Positions 1 through 12,075 are shown, counted from the first letter of the stretch. The stretch: 64,000 nucleotides of DNA from Ptiloglossa arizonensis (GCF_051014685.1 NW_027478395.1:1240001-1304000); one strand, 5' to 3'. Notes: generated from the sequence alone by a model not told the origin. Numbers and translations: made by a program.

Positions 1-924
1 ACTTTCAGATGTAGTAGGATATTTTTGGGTTTGGTCAATCCGTTCGCGAGATGTGGGAGTTTGAAGCTAAGATGTGGTTGAGAAAACAACAAATTTTTCG
101 CACTTCTGCTGCTCCAATCGCTTAACCAGAATGGCCTAGGGAAAAATACACATGCCGTTGTAATCGGGCGAGCTTCTACATTCATATGTAATAGAAATTT
201 TTGCGTTTGGTCAATCCGTTCGCGAGATATGGGAGTTGGAAGCTAATAAATGGTTGAGAAGGCAACAAATTTTTCGCACTTCTGTTACCCCAAACGCTTA
301 ACCAGAACGGCCTAGGGAAAAAATACACATACCGTTGTAATCGGGCAAGTTTCTACATTCAGACGCAGCAGCAATTTTTGGGTGTGGTCAATCCGTTCGC
401 GCGATATGGGAGTTTGAAGCTAAGAAATGTTTGAGAAGGCAATAAATTTTTCGCACTTCTGCTGCTCCAAACGCTTAACCAGAATGGCCTAGGGAAAAAT
501 ACACATGCCGTTGTAATCGGGCGAGATTCTACTTTCATATGTAATAGAAATTTTTGGGTGTGGTCAATCCGTGCGCGAGATATGGGAGTTTGAAGCTAAG
601 AAATGCTTGAGAAGGCAACAAATTTTTCGCACTTCTGCTGCTCCAAACTCTTAACCAGAATGGCCTAGAAAAAAAAATACACATACGGTTGTAATCGGGC
701 GAGTTTCTACATTCAGACGCAATAGGAATTTTTGGGTTTGGTCAATCCGTTCGCGAGATATGGGAGTTGGAAGCCAAGAAATGGTTGAGAAGGCAACAAA
801 TTTTGCGCATTTCAGCTGCTCCAAACGCTTAACCAGAATGGCCTTTGGAAAAAATACACAAACCGTTGTTATCGTACGAGTTTCTACTTTCAGACGCAAT
901 AGGAATTTTTGGGTTTGGTAAATC

Positions 925-1101
925 CGTTCGCGAGATGCGGGAGTTTGAAGCTGAGAAATGGTTGAGAAGGCAACAAATTTTTCGCACTTCTGCTGCTCCA
1001 AACGCTTAATCAGAATGGCCTAGGGAAAAAATACACATACCGTTGTAATCGGGCGAGTTTCTACATTCAGACGCAGCAGGAATTTTTGGGTTTGGTCAAT
1101 C
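925..1101 (+). repeat. Representative 177-bp monomer
   Basis: One full unit measured from CGTTCGCGAG to the next CGTTCGCGAG is exactly 177 bp. It carries three A/T tracts (T5 near 978, A6-7 near 1025, T5 at 1083 just inside its end), a TCGCGA word, and a GGCCTAGGG word containing the palindrome CCTAGG. Hand counting a representative unit gives 34 C, 44 G and 9 CpG, so about 44% GC and a CpG observed/expected near 1.06. Local length variants are 1-4 bp indels, mostly in the A tract, the T tracts and the ACACATACCG word. This unit also contains an exact CENP-B core match. Confidence 0.95.
926..942 (+). other. CENP-B-box core match
   Basis: This 17-mer fits the essential pattern nTTCGnnnnAnnCGGGn at all nine fixed positions, with the variant GATGCGGG. 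The pattern is the known minimal recognition core of the mammalian centromere protein CENP-B. Paralogous exact matches lie at 6051 and 13650 in the other two copies of the same block. Binding is not shown by sequence. Confidence 0.6.
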
Positions 1102-1500
1102 CGTTCGCGAGATATGGGAGTTTGAAGCTAAGAAATGGTTGAGAAGACAACAAATTTTTCGCACTTCTGCTCCTCCAAACGCTTAACCAGAATGGCCAAG
1201 GGAAAAATACACATACCGTTGTAATCGGGCGAGTTTCTACATTCAGACGCAATAGGAATTTTTGGGTTTGGTCAATCCGTTCGCGAGATATGGGAGTTGG
1301 AAGCAAAGAAATGGTTGAGAAGGCAGCAAATTTTGCGCATTTCAGCTGCTCCAAACGCTTAACCAGAATGGCCTTGGAAAAAAATACACATAGCGTTGTT
1401 ATCGTATGAGTTGCTACTTTCAGACGCAATAGGAATTTTTGGGTTTGGTCAATCCGTTCGCGAGATATGGGAGTTTGAAGCTAAGATATGCTTGAGAAGG

Positions 1501-2749
1501 CAACAAATTTTTCGCACTTCTGCTGCTCCAAACGCTTAACCAGAGTGGCCTAGGGAAAAATGCACATACTGTTGTAATCGGGCGAGTTTCTACATTCAGA
1601 CGCAGTAGGAATTGTGGGGTTTGGTCAATCCGTTCGCGAGATATAGGAGTTTGAAGCTAAGAAATGGTTGAGAAGGCAACAAATTTTTCGCACTTCTGCT
1701 GCTCCAAACGCTTAACCAGAATGGCCTAGGGAAAAAATACACACCGTTGTAATCGGGCGAGTTTCTACATTCAGACGCAGCAGGAATTTTTGGGTTTGGT
1801 CAATCCGTTCGCGAGATATGGGTGTTTGAAGCTAAGAAATGCTTGAGAAGCACACAAATTTTTCGCACTTCTGTTGCTCCAAACGCTTAATCAGAATGGC
1901 CTAGTGAAAAAATACACGTACCTTTGTAATCGGGCGAGTTTCTACTTTCAGATGTAGTAGGAATTTTTTGGTTTGGTCAATCCGTTCGCGAGATGTGGGA
2001 GTTTGAAGCTAAGAAATGGTTGAGAAGACAACAAATTTTTCGCATTTCTGCTGATCCAAACGCTTAACCAGTATGGACTAGGGAAAAAATACACATACCT
2101 TTGTAATTGGGCGAGTTTCTACTTTCAGATGTAGTAGGAATTTTTGGGTTTGATCAATCCGTTCGCGAGATGTGGGAGTTTGAAGCTAAGAAATGGTTGA
2201 GAAGACAACAAATTTTTCGCACTTCTGCTGCTCCAAACGCTTAACCAGAGTGGCCTAGGGAAAAATGCACATACTGTTGTAATCGGGCGAGTTTCTACAT
2301 TCAGACGCAGTAGGAATTGTGGGGTTTGGTCAATCCGTTCGCGAGATATAGGAGTTTGAAGCTAAGAAATGGTTGAGAAGGCAACAAATTTTTCGCACTT
2401 CTGCTGCTCCAAACGCTTAACCAGAATGGCCTAGGGAAAAAATACACACCGTTGTAATCGGGCGAGCTTCTACATTCAGACGCAGCAGGAATTTTTGGGT
2501 TTGGTCAATCCGTTCGCGAGATATGGGTGTTTGAAGCTAAGAAATGCTTGAGAAGCACACAAATTTTTCGCACTTCTGTTGCTCCAAACGCTTAATCAGA
2601 ATGGCCTAGTGAAAAAATACACGTACCTTTGTAATCGGGCGAGTTTCTACTTTCAGATGTAGTAGGAATTTTTTGGTTTGGTCAATCCGTTCGCGAGATG
2701 TGGGAGTTTGAAGCTAAGAAATGGTTGAGAAGACAACAAATTTTTCGCA
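1501..2749 (+). repeat. 4-monomer higher-order repeat, 705-bp period
   Basis: Positions 1501-2044 reappear at 2206-2749 with a constant offset of 705 bp (four monomers). Diagnostic shared variants are GGAATTGTGGGG (1611 and 2316), a 4-bp loss giving TACACACCG (near 1738 and 2443), GAGAAGCACACAAA (about 1845 and 2550), and CACGTACC. A further partial copy follows three monomers later, with GCTTGAGAAGCACAC at 3075. This is a local, recent-looking tandem amplification. Confidence 0.88.
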
Positions 2750-4240
2750 CTTCTGCTGCTCCAAACGCTTAACCAGAATGGCCTAGGGAAAAAATACACA
2801 TACTGTTGTAATCGGGCGAGTTTCTACTTTTAGATGTAGTAGGATATTTTTGGGTTTGGTCAATCCGTTCGCGAGATGTGGGAGTTTGAAGCTAAGAAGT
2901 GGTTGAGAAGACAACAAATTTTTCGCACTTCTACTGCTCCAAACGCTTAACCAGAATGGCCTAGGGAAAAAATACACACCGTTGTAATCGGGCGAGTTTC
3001 TACATTCAGACGCAGCAGGAATTTAGGGTTTGGTCAATCCGTTCGCGAGATATGGGTGTTTGAAGCTAAGAAATGCTTGAGAAGCACACAAATTTTTCGC
3101 ACTTCTGTTGCTCCAAACGCTTAATCAGAATGGCCTAGTGAAAAAATACACGTACCTTTGTAATCGGGCGAGTTTCTACTTTCAGATGTAGTAGGAATTT
3201 TTTGGTTTGGTCAATCCGTTCGCGAGATGTGGGAGTTTGAAACCTAAGAAATGGTTGAGAAGACAACAAATTTTTCGCACTTCTGCTGCTCCAAACGCTT
3301 AACCAGAATGGCCTAGGGAAAAAATACGCATACTGTTGTAATCGGGCGAGTTTCTACTTTCAGATGTAGTAGGATATTTTTGGGTTTGGTCAATCCGTTC
3401 GCGAGATGTGGGAGTTTGAAGCTAAGATGTGGTTGAGAAAACAACAAATTTTTCGCATTTCAGGTGCTCCAAACGCTTAACCAGAATGGCCTTGGGAAGA
3501 AATACACATGCTGTTGTAATCGGGCGAGCTTCTACTTTCATATGTAATAGAAATTTTTGGGTTTGGTCAATCCGTTCGCGAGATATGGGAGTTGGAAGCT
3601 AATAAATGGTTGAGAAGGCAACAAATTTTTCGCACTTCTGCTGCCCCAAACGCTTAACCAGAACGGCCTAGGGAAAAAATACACATACCGTTGTAATCGG
3701 GCAAGTTTCTACATTCAGACGCAGCAGGAATTTTTGGGTGTTGTCAATCCGTTCGCGCGATATGGGAGTTTGAAGCTAAGAAATGGTTGAGAAGGCAACA
3801 AATTTTGCGCATTTCAGGTGCTCCAAACGCTTAACCAGAATGGCCTTGGGAAGAAATACACATACCGTTGTAATCGGGCGAGTTTCTACATTCAGACGCA
3901 ATAGGAATTTTTGGGTTTGGTCAATCCGTTCGCGAGATATGGGAGTTGGAAGCTAAGAAATGGTTGAGAAGGCAACAAATTTTGCGCATTTCAGCTGCTC
4001 CAAACGCTTAACCAGAATGGCCTTGGGAAAAAATACACATAGCTTTGTTATCGTATGAGTGTCTACTTTCAGACGCAATAGGAATTTTTGGGTTTGGTCA
4101 ATCCGTTCGCGAGATATGGGAGTTTGAAGCTAAGATATGCTTGAGAAGGCAACAAATTTTTCGCACTTCTGCTGCTCCAAACGCTTAACCTGAATAGCCT
4201 AGTGTAAAAATACTGATACCTGTGTAATCGGGCGAGTTTC
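2560..4240 (+). repeat. 1.68-kb block beta, copy 1
   Basis: This segment is repeated at 14758-16438 with a constant offset of 12198 bp (about 69 monomers). Shared rare variants are TCTACTTTTAGATG (2824), the shortened GGAATTTAGGG (3018), GTTTGAAACCTAAG (3236), GGTGTTGTC (3737) and AGTGTAAAAATACTG (4201). I noticed about eight substitutions over 1.68 kb. It ends where the distal copy switches to a different donor. Confidence 0.9.
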
Positions 4241-4849
4241 TACTTTCAGACATAGTAGGATTTTTTGGGATTGGTCAATCCGTTCGCGAGATGTGGCAGT
4301 TTGAAGCTAAGAAATAGTTGAGAAGACAACAAATTGTTCGCACTTCTGCTGCTCCAAACGCTTAACCAGAATGGCCTAGGGAAAAAATACACATACCGTT
4401 GTAATCGGGCGAGTTTCTACATTCAGACGCAATAGGAATTTTTGGGTTTGGTCAATCCGTTCGCGAGATATGGGAGTTGGAAGCCAAGAAATGGTTGAGA
4501 AGGCAACAAATTTTTCGCACTTCTGCTGCCCCAAACGCTTAACCAGAACAGCCTAGGGAAAAAATACACATACCGTTGTAATCGGGCGAGTTTCTACATT
4601 CAGACGCAGCAGGAATTTTTGGGTTTGGTCAATCCGTTCGCGAGATACGGGAGTTTGAAGCTAAGAAATGGTAGAGAAGACAACAAATTTTTCGCACTTC
4701 TGCTGCTCCAAACGCTTAACCAGAATGGCCTAGGGAAAAAATACACATACCGTTGTAATCGGGCGAGTTTCTACATTCAGACGCAATAGGAATTTTTGGG
4801 TTTGGTCAATCCGTTCGCGAGATATGGGAGTTGGAAGCCAAGAAATGGT
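4241..4849 (+). repeat. Ordinary satellite monomers with two near-identical neighbours
   Basis: Three to four monomers of mixed subtypes. The monomer with GAGATACGGG at 4636-4652 is repeated two units later at 4990-5006, together with the unusual GGTAGAGAAGAC word (4669 and 5023), so a 2-monomer (354-bp) duplication straddles the right edge. Nothing other than satellite is visible. Confidence 0.8.
4636..4652 (+). other. CENP-B-box core match
   Basis: Exact match to nTTCGnnnnAnnCGGGn in the GATACGGG variant. The twin in the duplicated unit is at 4990. Confidence 0.6.
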
Positions 4850-4989
4850 TGAGAAGGCAACAAATTTTTCGCACTTCTGCTGCTCCAAACGCTTAATCAG
4901 AATGGCCTAGGGAAAAAATACACATACCGTTGTAATCGGGCGAGTTTCTACATTCAGACGCAGCAGGAATTTTTGGGTTTGGTCAATCC

Positions 4990-5006
4990 GTTCGCGAGAT
5001 ACGGGA
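4990..5006 (+). other. CENP-B-box core match
   Basis: Exact nine-of-nine core match, GATACGGG variant, two monomers after the site at 4636. Its paralogue in block gamma copy 2 is at 12589. Confidence 0.6.
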
Positions 5007-6050
5007 GTTTGAAGCTAAGAAATGGTAGAGAAGACAACAAATTTTTCGCACTTCTGCTGCTCCAAACGCTTAACCAGAATGGCCTAGGGAAAAAATACAC
5101 ATACCGTTGTAATCGGACGAGTTTCTACTTTCAGATGTAGTAGGATATTTTTGGGTTTGGTCAATCCGTTCGCGAGATGTGGGAGTTTGAAGCTAAGATG
5201 TGGTTGAGAAAACAACAAATTTTTCGCACTTCTGCTGCTCCAATCGCTTAACCAGAATGGCCTAGGGAAAAATACACATGCCGTTGTAATCGGGCGAGCT
5301 TCTACATTCATATGTAATAGAAATTTTTGCGTTTGGTCAATCCGTTCGCGAGATATGGGAGTTGGAAGCTAATAAATGGTTGAGAAGGCAACAAATTTTT
5401 CGCACTTCTGTTGCCCCAAACGCTTAACCAGAACGGCCTAGGGAAAAAATACACATACCGTTGTAATCGGGCAAGTTTCTACATTCAGACGCAGCAGGAA
5501 TTTTTGGGTGTGGTCAATCCGTTCGCGCGATATGGGAGTTTGAAGCTAAGAAATGTTTGAGAAGGCAATAAATTTTTCGCACTTCTGCTGCTCCAAACGC
5601 TTAACCAGAATGGCCTAGGGAAAAATACACATGCCGTTGTAATCGGGCGAGATTCTACTTTCATATGTAATAGAAATTTTTGGGTGTGGTCAATCCGTGC
5701 GCGAGATATGGGAGTTTGAAGCTAAGAAATGCTTGAGAAGGCAACAAATTTTTCGCACTTCTGCTGCTCCAAACTCTTAACCAGAATGGCCTAGGGAAAA
5801 AATACACATACCGTTGTAATCGGGCGAGTTTCTACATTCAGACGCAATAGGAATTTTTGGGTTTGGTCAATCCGTTCGCGAGATATGGGAGTTGGAAGCC
5901 AAGAAATGGTTGAGAAGGCAACAAATTTTGCGCATTTCAGCTGCTCCAAACGCTTAACCAGAATGGCCTTTGGAAAAAATACACAAACCGTTGTTATCGT
6001 ACGAGTTTCTACTTTCAGACGCAATAGGAATTTTTGGGTTTGGTAAATCC

Positions 6051-6067
6051 GTTCGCGAGATGCGGGA
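6051..6067 (+). other. CENP-B-box core match
   Basis: Exact core match, GATGCGGG variant, inside the second copy of the 1.54-kb block. Confidence 0.6.
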
Positions 6068-7176
6068 GTTTGAAGCTGAGAAATGGTGTAGAAGGCAACA
6101 AATTTTTCGCACTTCTGCTGCTCCAAACGCTTAATCAGAATGGCCTAGGGAAAAAATACACATACCGTTGTAATCGGGCGAGTTTCTACATTCAGACGCA
6201 GCAGGAATTTTTGGGTTTGGTCAATCCGTTCGCGAGATATGGGAGTTTGAAGCCAAGAAATGGTTGAGAAGACAACAAATTTTTCGCACTTCTGCTCCTC
6301 CAAACGCTTAACCAGAATGGCCAAGGGAAAAATACACATACCGTTGTAATCGGGCGAGTTTCTACATTCAGACGCAATAGGAATTTTTGGGTTTGGTCAA
6401 TCCGTTCGCGAGATATGGGAGTTGGAAGCAAAGAAATGGTTGAGAAGGCAGCAAATTTTGCGCATTTCAGCTGCTCCAAACGCTTAACCAGAATGGCCTT
6501 GGAAAAAAATACACATAGCGTTGTTATCGTATGAGTTGCTACTTTCAGACGCAATAGGAATTTTTGGGTTTGGTCAATCCGTTCGCGAGATATGGGAGTT
6601 TGAAGCTAAGATATGCTTGAGAAGGCAACAAATTTTTCGCACTTCTGCTGCTCCAAACGCTTAACCTGAATAGCCTAGTGAAAAAATTCACATAACTGTG
6701 TAATCGGGCGAGTTTCTACTTTCAGATATAGTAGGAATTTTTGGGATTGGTCAATCCGTTCGCGAGATGTAGCAGTTTGAAGCTAAGAAATGGTTGAGAA
6801 GACAACAAATTTTTCGCATTTCTGCTGATCCAAACGCTTAACCAGTATGGACTAGGGAAAAAATACACATACCTTTGTAATTGGGCGAGTTTCTACTTTC
6901 AGATGTAGTAGGAATTTTTGGGTTTGTTCAATCCGTTCGCGAGATGTGGGAGTTTGAAGCTAAGAAATGGTTGAGAAGACAACAAATTTTTCGCACTTCC
7001 GCTGCTCCAAACGCTTAACCAGAGTGGCCTAGGGAAAAATGCACATACTGTTGTAATCGGGCGAGTTTCTACATTCAGACGCAGTAGGAATTGTGGGGTT
7101 TGGTCAATCCGTTCGCGAGATATAGGAGTTTGAAGCTAAGAAATGGTTGAGAAGGCAACAAATTTTTCGCACTTCT

Positions 7177-8130
7177 GCTGCTCCAAACGCTTAACCAGAA
7201 TGGCCTAGGGAAAAAATACACACCGTTGTAATCGGGCGAGTTTCTACATTCAGACGCAGCAGGAATTTTTGGGTGTTGTCAATCCGTTCGCGCGATATGG
7301 GAGTTTGAAGCTAAGAAATGGTTGAGAAGGCAACAAATTTTGCGCATTTCAGGTGCTCCAAACGCTTAACCAGAATGGCCTTGGGAAGAAATACACATAC
7401 CGTTGTAATCGGGCGAGTTTCTACATTCAGACGCAATAGGAATTTTTGGGTTTGGTCAATCCGTTCGCGAGATATGGGAGTTGGAAGCTAAGAAATGGTT
7501 GAGAAGGCAACAAATTTTGCGCATTTCAGCTGCTCCAAACGCTTAACCAGAACGGCCTAGGGAAAAAATACACATACCGTTGTAATCGGGCAAGTTTCTA
7601 CATTCAGACGCAGCAGGAATTTTTGGGTGTTGTCAATCCGTTCGCGCGATATGGGAGTTTGAAGCTAAGATATGCTTGAGAAGGCAACAAATTTTTCGCA
7701 CTTCTGCTGCTCCAAACGCTTAACCTGAATAGCCTAGTGTAAAAATACTGATACCTGTGTAATCGGGCGAGTTTCTACTTTCAGACATAGTAGGAATTTT
7801 TGGGATTGGTCAATCCGTTCGCGAGATGTGGCAGTTTGAAGCTAAGAAATAGTTGAGAAGACAACAAATTTTTCGCATTTCTGCTGATCCAAACGCTTAA
7901 CCAGTATGGACTAGGGAAAAAATACACATACCTTTGTAATCGGGCGAGTTTCTACTTTCAGATGTAGTAGGAATTTTTGGGTTTGATCAATCCGTTCGCG
8001 AGATGTGGGAGTTTGAAGCTAAGAAATGGTTGAGAAGACAACAAATTGTTCGCACTTCTGCTGCTCCAAACGCTTAACCAGAGTGGCCTAGGGAAAAATG
8101 CACACACTGTTGTAATCGGGCGAGTTTCTA
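7177..8130 (+). repeat. Mixed monomers sharing a 20-monomer offset with 3.7-4.3 kb
   Basis: About 7250-7870 follows 3715-4335 at offset 3535 (20 monomers), sharing GGTGTTGTCAATCC and CAGACATAGTAGG. A patch at about 7546-7665 instead matches 3657-3776 at offset 3889 (22 monomers), which looks like a short conversion tract. The rest is ordinary satellite, including the GGAATTGTGGGG subtype at 8145. Confidence 0.8.
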
Positions 8131-8684
8131 CATTCAGACGCAGTAGGAATTGTGGGGTTTGGTCAATCCGTTCGCGAGATATAGGAGTTTGAAGCTAAGA
8201 AATGGTTGAGAAGGCAACAAATTTTTCGCACATCTGCTGCTCCAAACGCTTAACCAGAATGGCCTAGGGAAAAAATACACATACCGTTGTAATCGGGCGA
8301 GTTTCTACATTCAGACGCAATAGGAATTTTTGGGTTTGGTCAATCCGTTCGCGAGATATGGGAGTTGGAAGCCAAGAAATGGTTGAGAAGGCAACAAATT
8401 TTTCGCACTTCTGCTGCCCCAAACGCTTAACCAGAACAGCCTAGGGAAAAAATACACATACCGTTGTAATCGGGCGAGTTTCTACATTCAGATGTAGTAG
8501 GAATTTTTGGGTTTGGTCAATCCGTTCGCGAGATGTGGGAGTTTGAAGCTGAGAAATGGTTGAGAAGGCAACAAATTTTTCGCACTTCTGCTGCTCCAAA
8601 CGCTTAATCAGAATGGCCTAGGGAAAAAATACACATACCTTTGTAATCGGGCGAGTTTCTACATTCAGACGCAGTAGGAATTTT
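8131..8684 (+). repeat. 0.55-kb block delta, copy 1
   Basis: Repeated at 16441-16994 with offset 8310 (47 monomers). Shared markers are GGAATTGTGGGG, the rare TTTTTCGCACATCTGC (8224) and CCAGAACAGCC. One difference seen is CTGCTGCCCC against CTGCTGTCCC. In the distal copy this block is fused directly to the end of block beta. Confidence 0.88.
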
Positions 8685-8877
8685 GGGGTTTGGTCAATCC
8701 ATTCGCGAGATATAGGAGTTTGAAGCTAAGAAATGGTTGAGAAGGCAACAAATTTTTCGCACTTCTGCTGCTCCAAACGCTTAACCAGAATGGCCTAGGG
8801 AAAAAATACACATACAGTTGTAATCGGGCGAGTTTCTACATTCAGACGCAATAGGAATTTTTGGGTTTGGTCAATCC

Positions 8878-8894
8878 GTTCGCGAGATGCGGGA
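8878..8894 (+). other. CENP-B-box core match
   Basis: Exact core match followed by GAGATTGAAG, so it sits in a different monomer lineage from the sites at 926, 6051 and 13650. The related monomer at 18101 has T in place of the core C. Confidence 0.6.
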
Positions 8895-8896
8895 GA

Positions 8897-9451
8897 TTGA
8901 AGCTAAGAAATGTTTGAGAAGACAACAAATTTTTCGCACTTCTGCTCCTCCAAACGCTTAACCAGAATGGCCTAGGGACAAATACACATACCGTTGTAAT
9001 CGGGCGAGTTTCTACATTCAGATGTAGTAGGAATTTTTGGGTTTGGTCAATCCGTTCGCGAGATGTGGGAGTTAGAAGCTGAGAAACGGTTGAGAAGGCA
9101 ACAAATTTTTCGCACTTCTGCTGCTCCAAACGCTTAATCAGAATGGCCTAGGGAAAAAATACACATACCGTTGTAATCGGGCGAGTTTCTACATTCAGAC
9201 GCAGCAGGAATTTTTGGGTTTGGTCAATCCGTTCGCGAGATATGGGAGTTTGAAGCTAAGAAATGGTAGAGAAGACAACAAATTTTTCGCACTTCTGCTG
9301 CTCCAAACGCTTAACCAGAATGGCCTAGGGAAAAAATACACATACCGTTGTAATCGTGCGAGTTTCTACTTTCAGATGTAGTAGGATATTTTTGTGTTTG
9401 GTCAATCCGTTCGCGAGATGTGGGAGTTTGAAGCTAAAATGTGGTTGAGAA
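8897..9451 (+). repeat. 0.55-kb block epsilon, copy 1
   Basis: Repeated at 18120-18674 with offset 9223 (52 monomers). Shared markers are TAGGGACAAATACAC (8974), GTTAGAAGCTGAGAAACGG (9072), GGTAGAGAAGAC and GAAGCTAAAATGTGG (9430). The copies diverge at 9452, where this one reads GAGAAAACAAC and the other GAGAAGGCAAC. Positions 8685-8896, just to the left, are ordinary monomers. Confidence 0.88.
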
Positions 9452-10153
9452 AACAACAAATTTTTCGCACTTCTGCTGCTCCAATCGCTTAACCAGAATG
9501 GCCTAGGGAAAAATACACATGCCGTTGTAATCGGGCGAGCTTCTACTTTCATATGTAATAGAAATTTTCGGGTTTGGTCAATCCGTTCGCGAGATATGGG
9601 AGTTGGAAGCTAAGAAATGGTTGAGAAGGCAACAAATTTTTCGCACTTCTGCTGCCCCAAACGCTTAACCAGAACGGCCTATGGAAAAAAATACACATAC
9701 CGTTGTAATCGGGCAAGTTTCTACATTCAGACGCAGCAGGAATTTTTGGGTTTGGTCAATCCGTTCGCGAGATGTGGGAGTTTGAAGCTAAGAAGTGGTT
9801 GAGAAAACAACAAATTTTTCGCACTTCTGCTGCTCCAATCGCTTAACCAGAATGGCCTAGGGAAAAATACACATGCCGTTGTAATCGGGCGAGCTTCTAC
9901 TTTCATATGTAATAGAAATTTTCGGGTTTGGTCAATCCGTTCGCGAGATATGGGAGTTGGAAGCTAAGAAATGGTTGAGAAGGCAACAAATTTTTCGCAC
10001 TTCTGCTGCCCTAAACGCTTAACCAGAACGGCCTATGGAAAAAAATACACATACCGTTGTAATCGGGCAAGTTTCTACATTCAGACGCAGCAGGAATTTT
10101 TGGGTTTGGTCAATCCGTTCGCGAGATGTGGGAGTTTGAAGCTAAGAAGTGGT
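9446..10153 (+). repeat. Tandem dimer duplication, 354-bp period
   Basis: Two copies of a 2-monomer unit (9446-9799 and 9800-10153) lie side by side at an offset of exactly 354 bp. Each contains GAAATTTTCGGG (9562 and 9916), which is rare elsewhere, and a GCCTATGGAAAAAAATAC word. The only difference I noted is GCCCCAAACG against GCCCTAAACG. This is the shortest higher-order unit clearly seen in the window. Confidence 0.9.
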
Positions 10154-11399
10154 TGAGAAGACAACAAATTTTTCGCACTTCTACTGCTCCAAACGCTTAA
10201 CCAGAATGGCCTAGGGAAGAAATACACACCGTTGTAATCGGGCGAGTTTCTACATTCAGACGCAGCAGGAATTTTTGGGTTTGGTCAATCCGTTCGCGAG
10301 ATATGGGTGTTTGAAGCTAAGAAATGCTTGAGAAGCACACAAATTTATCGCACTTCTGTTGCTCCAAACGCTTAATCAGAATGGCCTAGTGAAAAAATAC
10401 ACGTACCTTTGTAATCGGGCGAGTTTCTACTTTCAGATGTAGTAGGAATTTTTGGGTTTGGTCAATCCGTTCGCGAGATATGGGAGTTGGAAGCCAAGAA
10501 ATGGTTGAGAAGGCAACAAATTTTTCGCACTTCTGCTGCCCCAAACGCTTAACCAGAACGGCCTAGGGAAAAAATACACATACCGTTGTAATCGGGCAAG
10601 TTTCTGCATTCAGACGCAGCAGGAATTTTTGGGTGTGGTCAATCCGTTCGCGCGATATGGGAGTTTGAAGCTAAGAAATGTTTGAGAAGGCAACAAATTT
10701 TTCGCACTTCTGCTGCTCCAAACGCTTAACCAGAATGGCCTAGGGAAAAATACACATACCGTTGTAATCGGGCGAGTTTCTACATTCAGATGTAGTAGGA
10801 ATTTTTGGGTTTGGTCTATCCGTTCGCGAGATATGGGAGTTTGAAGCTAAGAAATGGTTGAGAAGACAACAAATTTTTCGCACTTCTGATGCTCCAAACG
10901 CTTAACCAGAATGGCCTAGTGAGAAAATACACATACCTTTGTAATCGGGCGAGTTTCTACTTTCAGATATAGTAGGAATTTTTGGGTTTGATCAATCCGT
11001 TCGCGAGATGTGGGAGTTTGAAGCTAAGAAATGTTTGAGAAGGCAACAAATTTTTCGCACTTCTGCTCCTCCAAACGCTTAACCAGAATGGCCTAGGGAA
11101 AAATACACATACCGTTGTAATCGGGCGAGTTTCTACATTCAGATGTAGTAGGAATTTTTGGGTTTGGTCAATCCGTTCGCGAGATGTGGGGGTTTGAAGC
11201 TGAGAAATGGTTGAGAAGGCAACAAATTTTTCGCACTTCTGCTGCTCCAAACGCTTAATCAGAATGGCCTAGGGAAAAAATACACATACCTTTGTAATCG
11301 GGCGAGTTTCTACATTCAGACGCAGTAGGAATTTTGGGGTTTGGTCAATCCATTCGCGAGATATAGGAGTTTGAAGCTAAGAAATGGTTGAGAAGGCAA
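10154..11399 (+). repeat. Mixed satellite monomers
   Basis: About seven monomers of several subtypes. They include the shortened TACACACCG variant (10221-10230), a GAGAAGCACACAAA monomer similar to the one near 2550, and a pair of monomers (10963-11250) similar to those at 8842-9129 and 18065-18352. No long constant-offset partner was identified and no non-satellite sequence is present. Confidence 0.75.
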
Positions 11400-12038
11400 C
11401 AAATTTTTGCACTTCTGTTGCTCCAAACGCTTAATCAGAATGGCCTAGTGAAAAAATACACATACCTTTGTAATCGGGCGAGTTTCTACTTTCAGATGTA
11501 GTAGGAATTTTTGGGCTTGGTCAATCCGTTCGCGAGATGTGGGAGTTTGAAGCTAAGAAATGGTTGAGAAGACAACAAATTTTTCGCACTTCTGCTGCCC
11601 CAAACGCTTAACCAGAACGGCCTAGGGAAAAAATACACATACTGTTGTAATCGGGCGAGTTTCTACATTCAGACGCAGCAGGAATTTTTGGCTGTGGTCA
11701 ATCCGTTCGCGAGATATGGGAGTTTGAAGCTAAGACATGTTTGAGAAGGCAACAAATTTTTCGCACTTCTGCTGCTCCAAACTCTTAACCAGAATGGCCT
11801 AGGGAAAAAATACACATACCGTTGTAATCGGGCGAGTTTCTACATTCAGACGCAATAGGAATTTTTGGGTTTGGTCAATCTCTTCGCGACATATGGGAGT
11901 TCGAAGCCAAGAAATGGTTGAGAAGGCAACAAATTTTGCGCATTTCAGCTGCTCCAAACGCTTAACCAGAATGGCCTTTGGAAAAAATACACATACCGTT
12001 GTTATCGTACGAGTTTCTACTTTCAGACGCAATAGGAA
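11400..12038 (+). repeat. 0.64-kb block zeta, copy 1
   Basis: Repeated at 17059-17697 with offset 5659 (32 monomers). Shared markers are the one-base-short ATTTTTGCACTTC (11403), TTTTTGGCTGTGGTC (11685), AAGACATGTTTGAG (11732) and TCGCGACATATGGG (11884). Differences include AATCTCTTCGCG against AATCCGTTCGCG (11877). Positions 12039-12448 to the right are ordinary monomers, one carrying an exact CENP-B core match. Confidence 0.87.
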
Positions 12039-12058
12039 TTTTTGGGTTTGGTAAATCC

Positions 12059-12075
12059 GTTCGCGAGATGCGGGA
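12059..12075 (+). other. CENP-B-box core match
   Basis: Exact core match, GATGCGGG, in a GTAAATCC monomer. Confidence 0.6.

Larger units (their letters stand above)
1..1541 (+). repeat. 1.54-kb block, copy 1 of 3
   Basis: This stretch of about 8.7 monomers recurs at 5127-6666 (offset 5126, then 5125 after one extra A near 669) and at 12726-14265. Shared markers are the TAGGATATTTTTGGG monomer at the start, GTGCGCGAG at 571, GTAAATCC at 919, and the GCGTTGTTATCG monomer near 1392. The match breaks at 1542, where this copy reads AGAGTGGCC and the others read TGAATAGCC. The block is cut by the window start, so its true left end is unknown. Confidence 0.9.
4850..7176 (+). repeat. 2.3-kb block gamma, copy 1 (contains 1.54-kb block copy 2)
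   Basis: This block matches 12449-14775 at a constant offset of 7599 bp (43 monomers). I counted roughly eight to ten differences by eye, such as GGTGTAGAAGG (6086) against GGTTGAGAAGG, CAAACGCTTA against CAAAATCTTA (6301), and TTGTTCAATCC against TTGATCAATCC (6925). It includes 5127-6666, the second copy of the block that opens the window. Left of 4850 and right of 7176 the two copies diverge to different monomer subtypes. Confidence 0.92.

Noticed and set aside
651..1429. Minus-strand open frames of up to 120 codons, repeated in many places across the window
   Set aside because: The monomer is 177 = 3 x 59 bp, so any frame open in one monomer tends to continue into the next. The predicted peptides are the same 59-residue translation of the satellite with subtype differences, start at whatever ATG variant is present and end at a stop in the next unit. 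There is no coding bias, no gene-like context and no recognisable domain.
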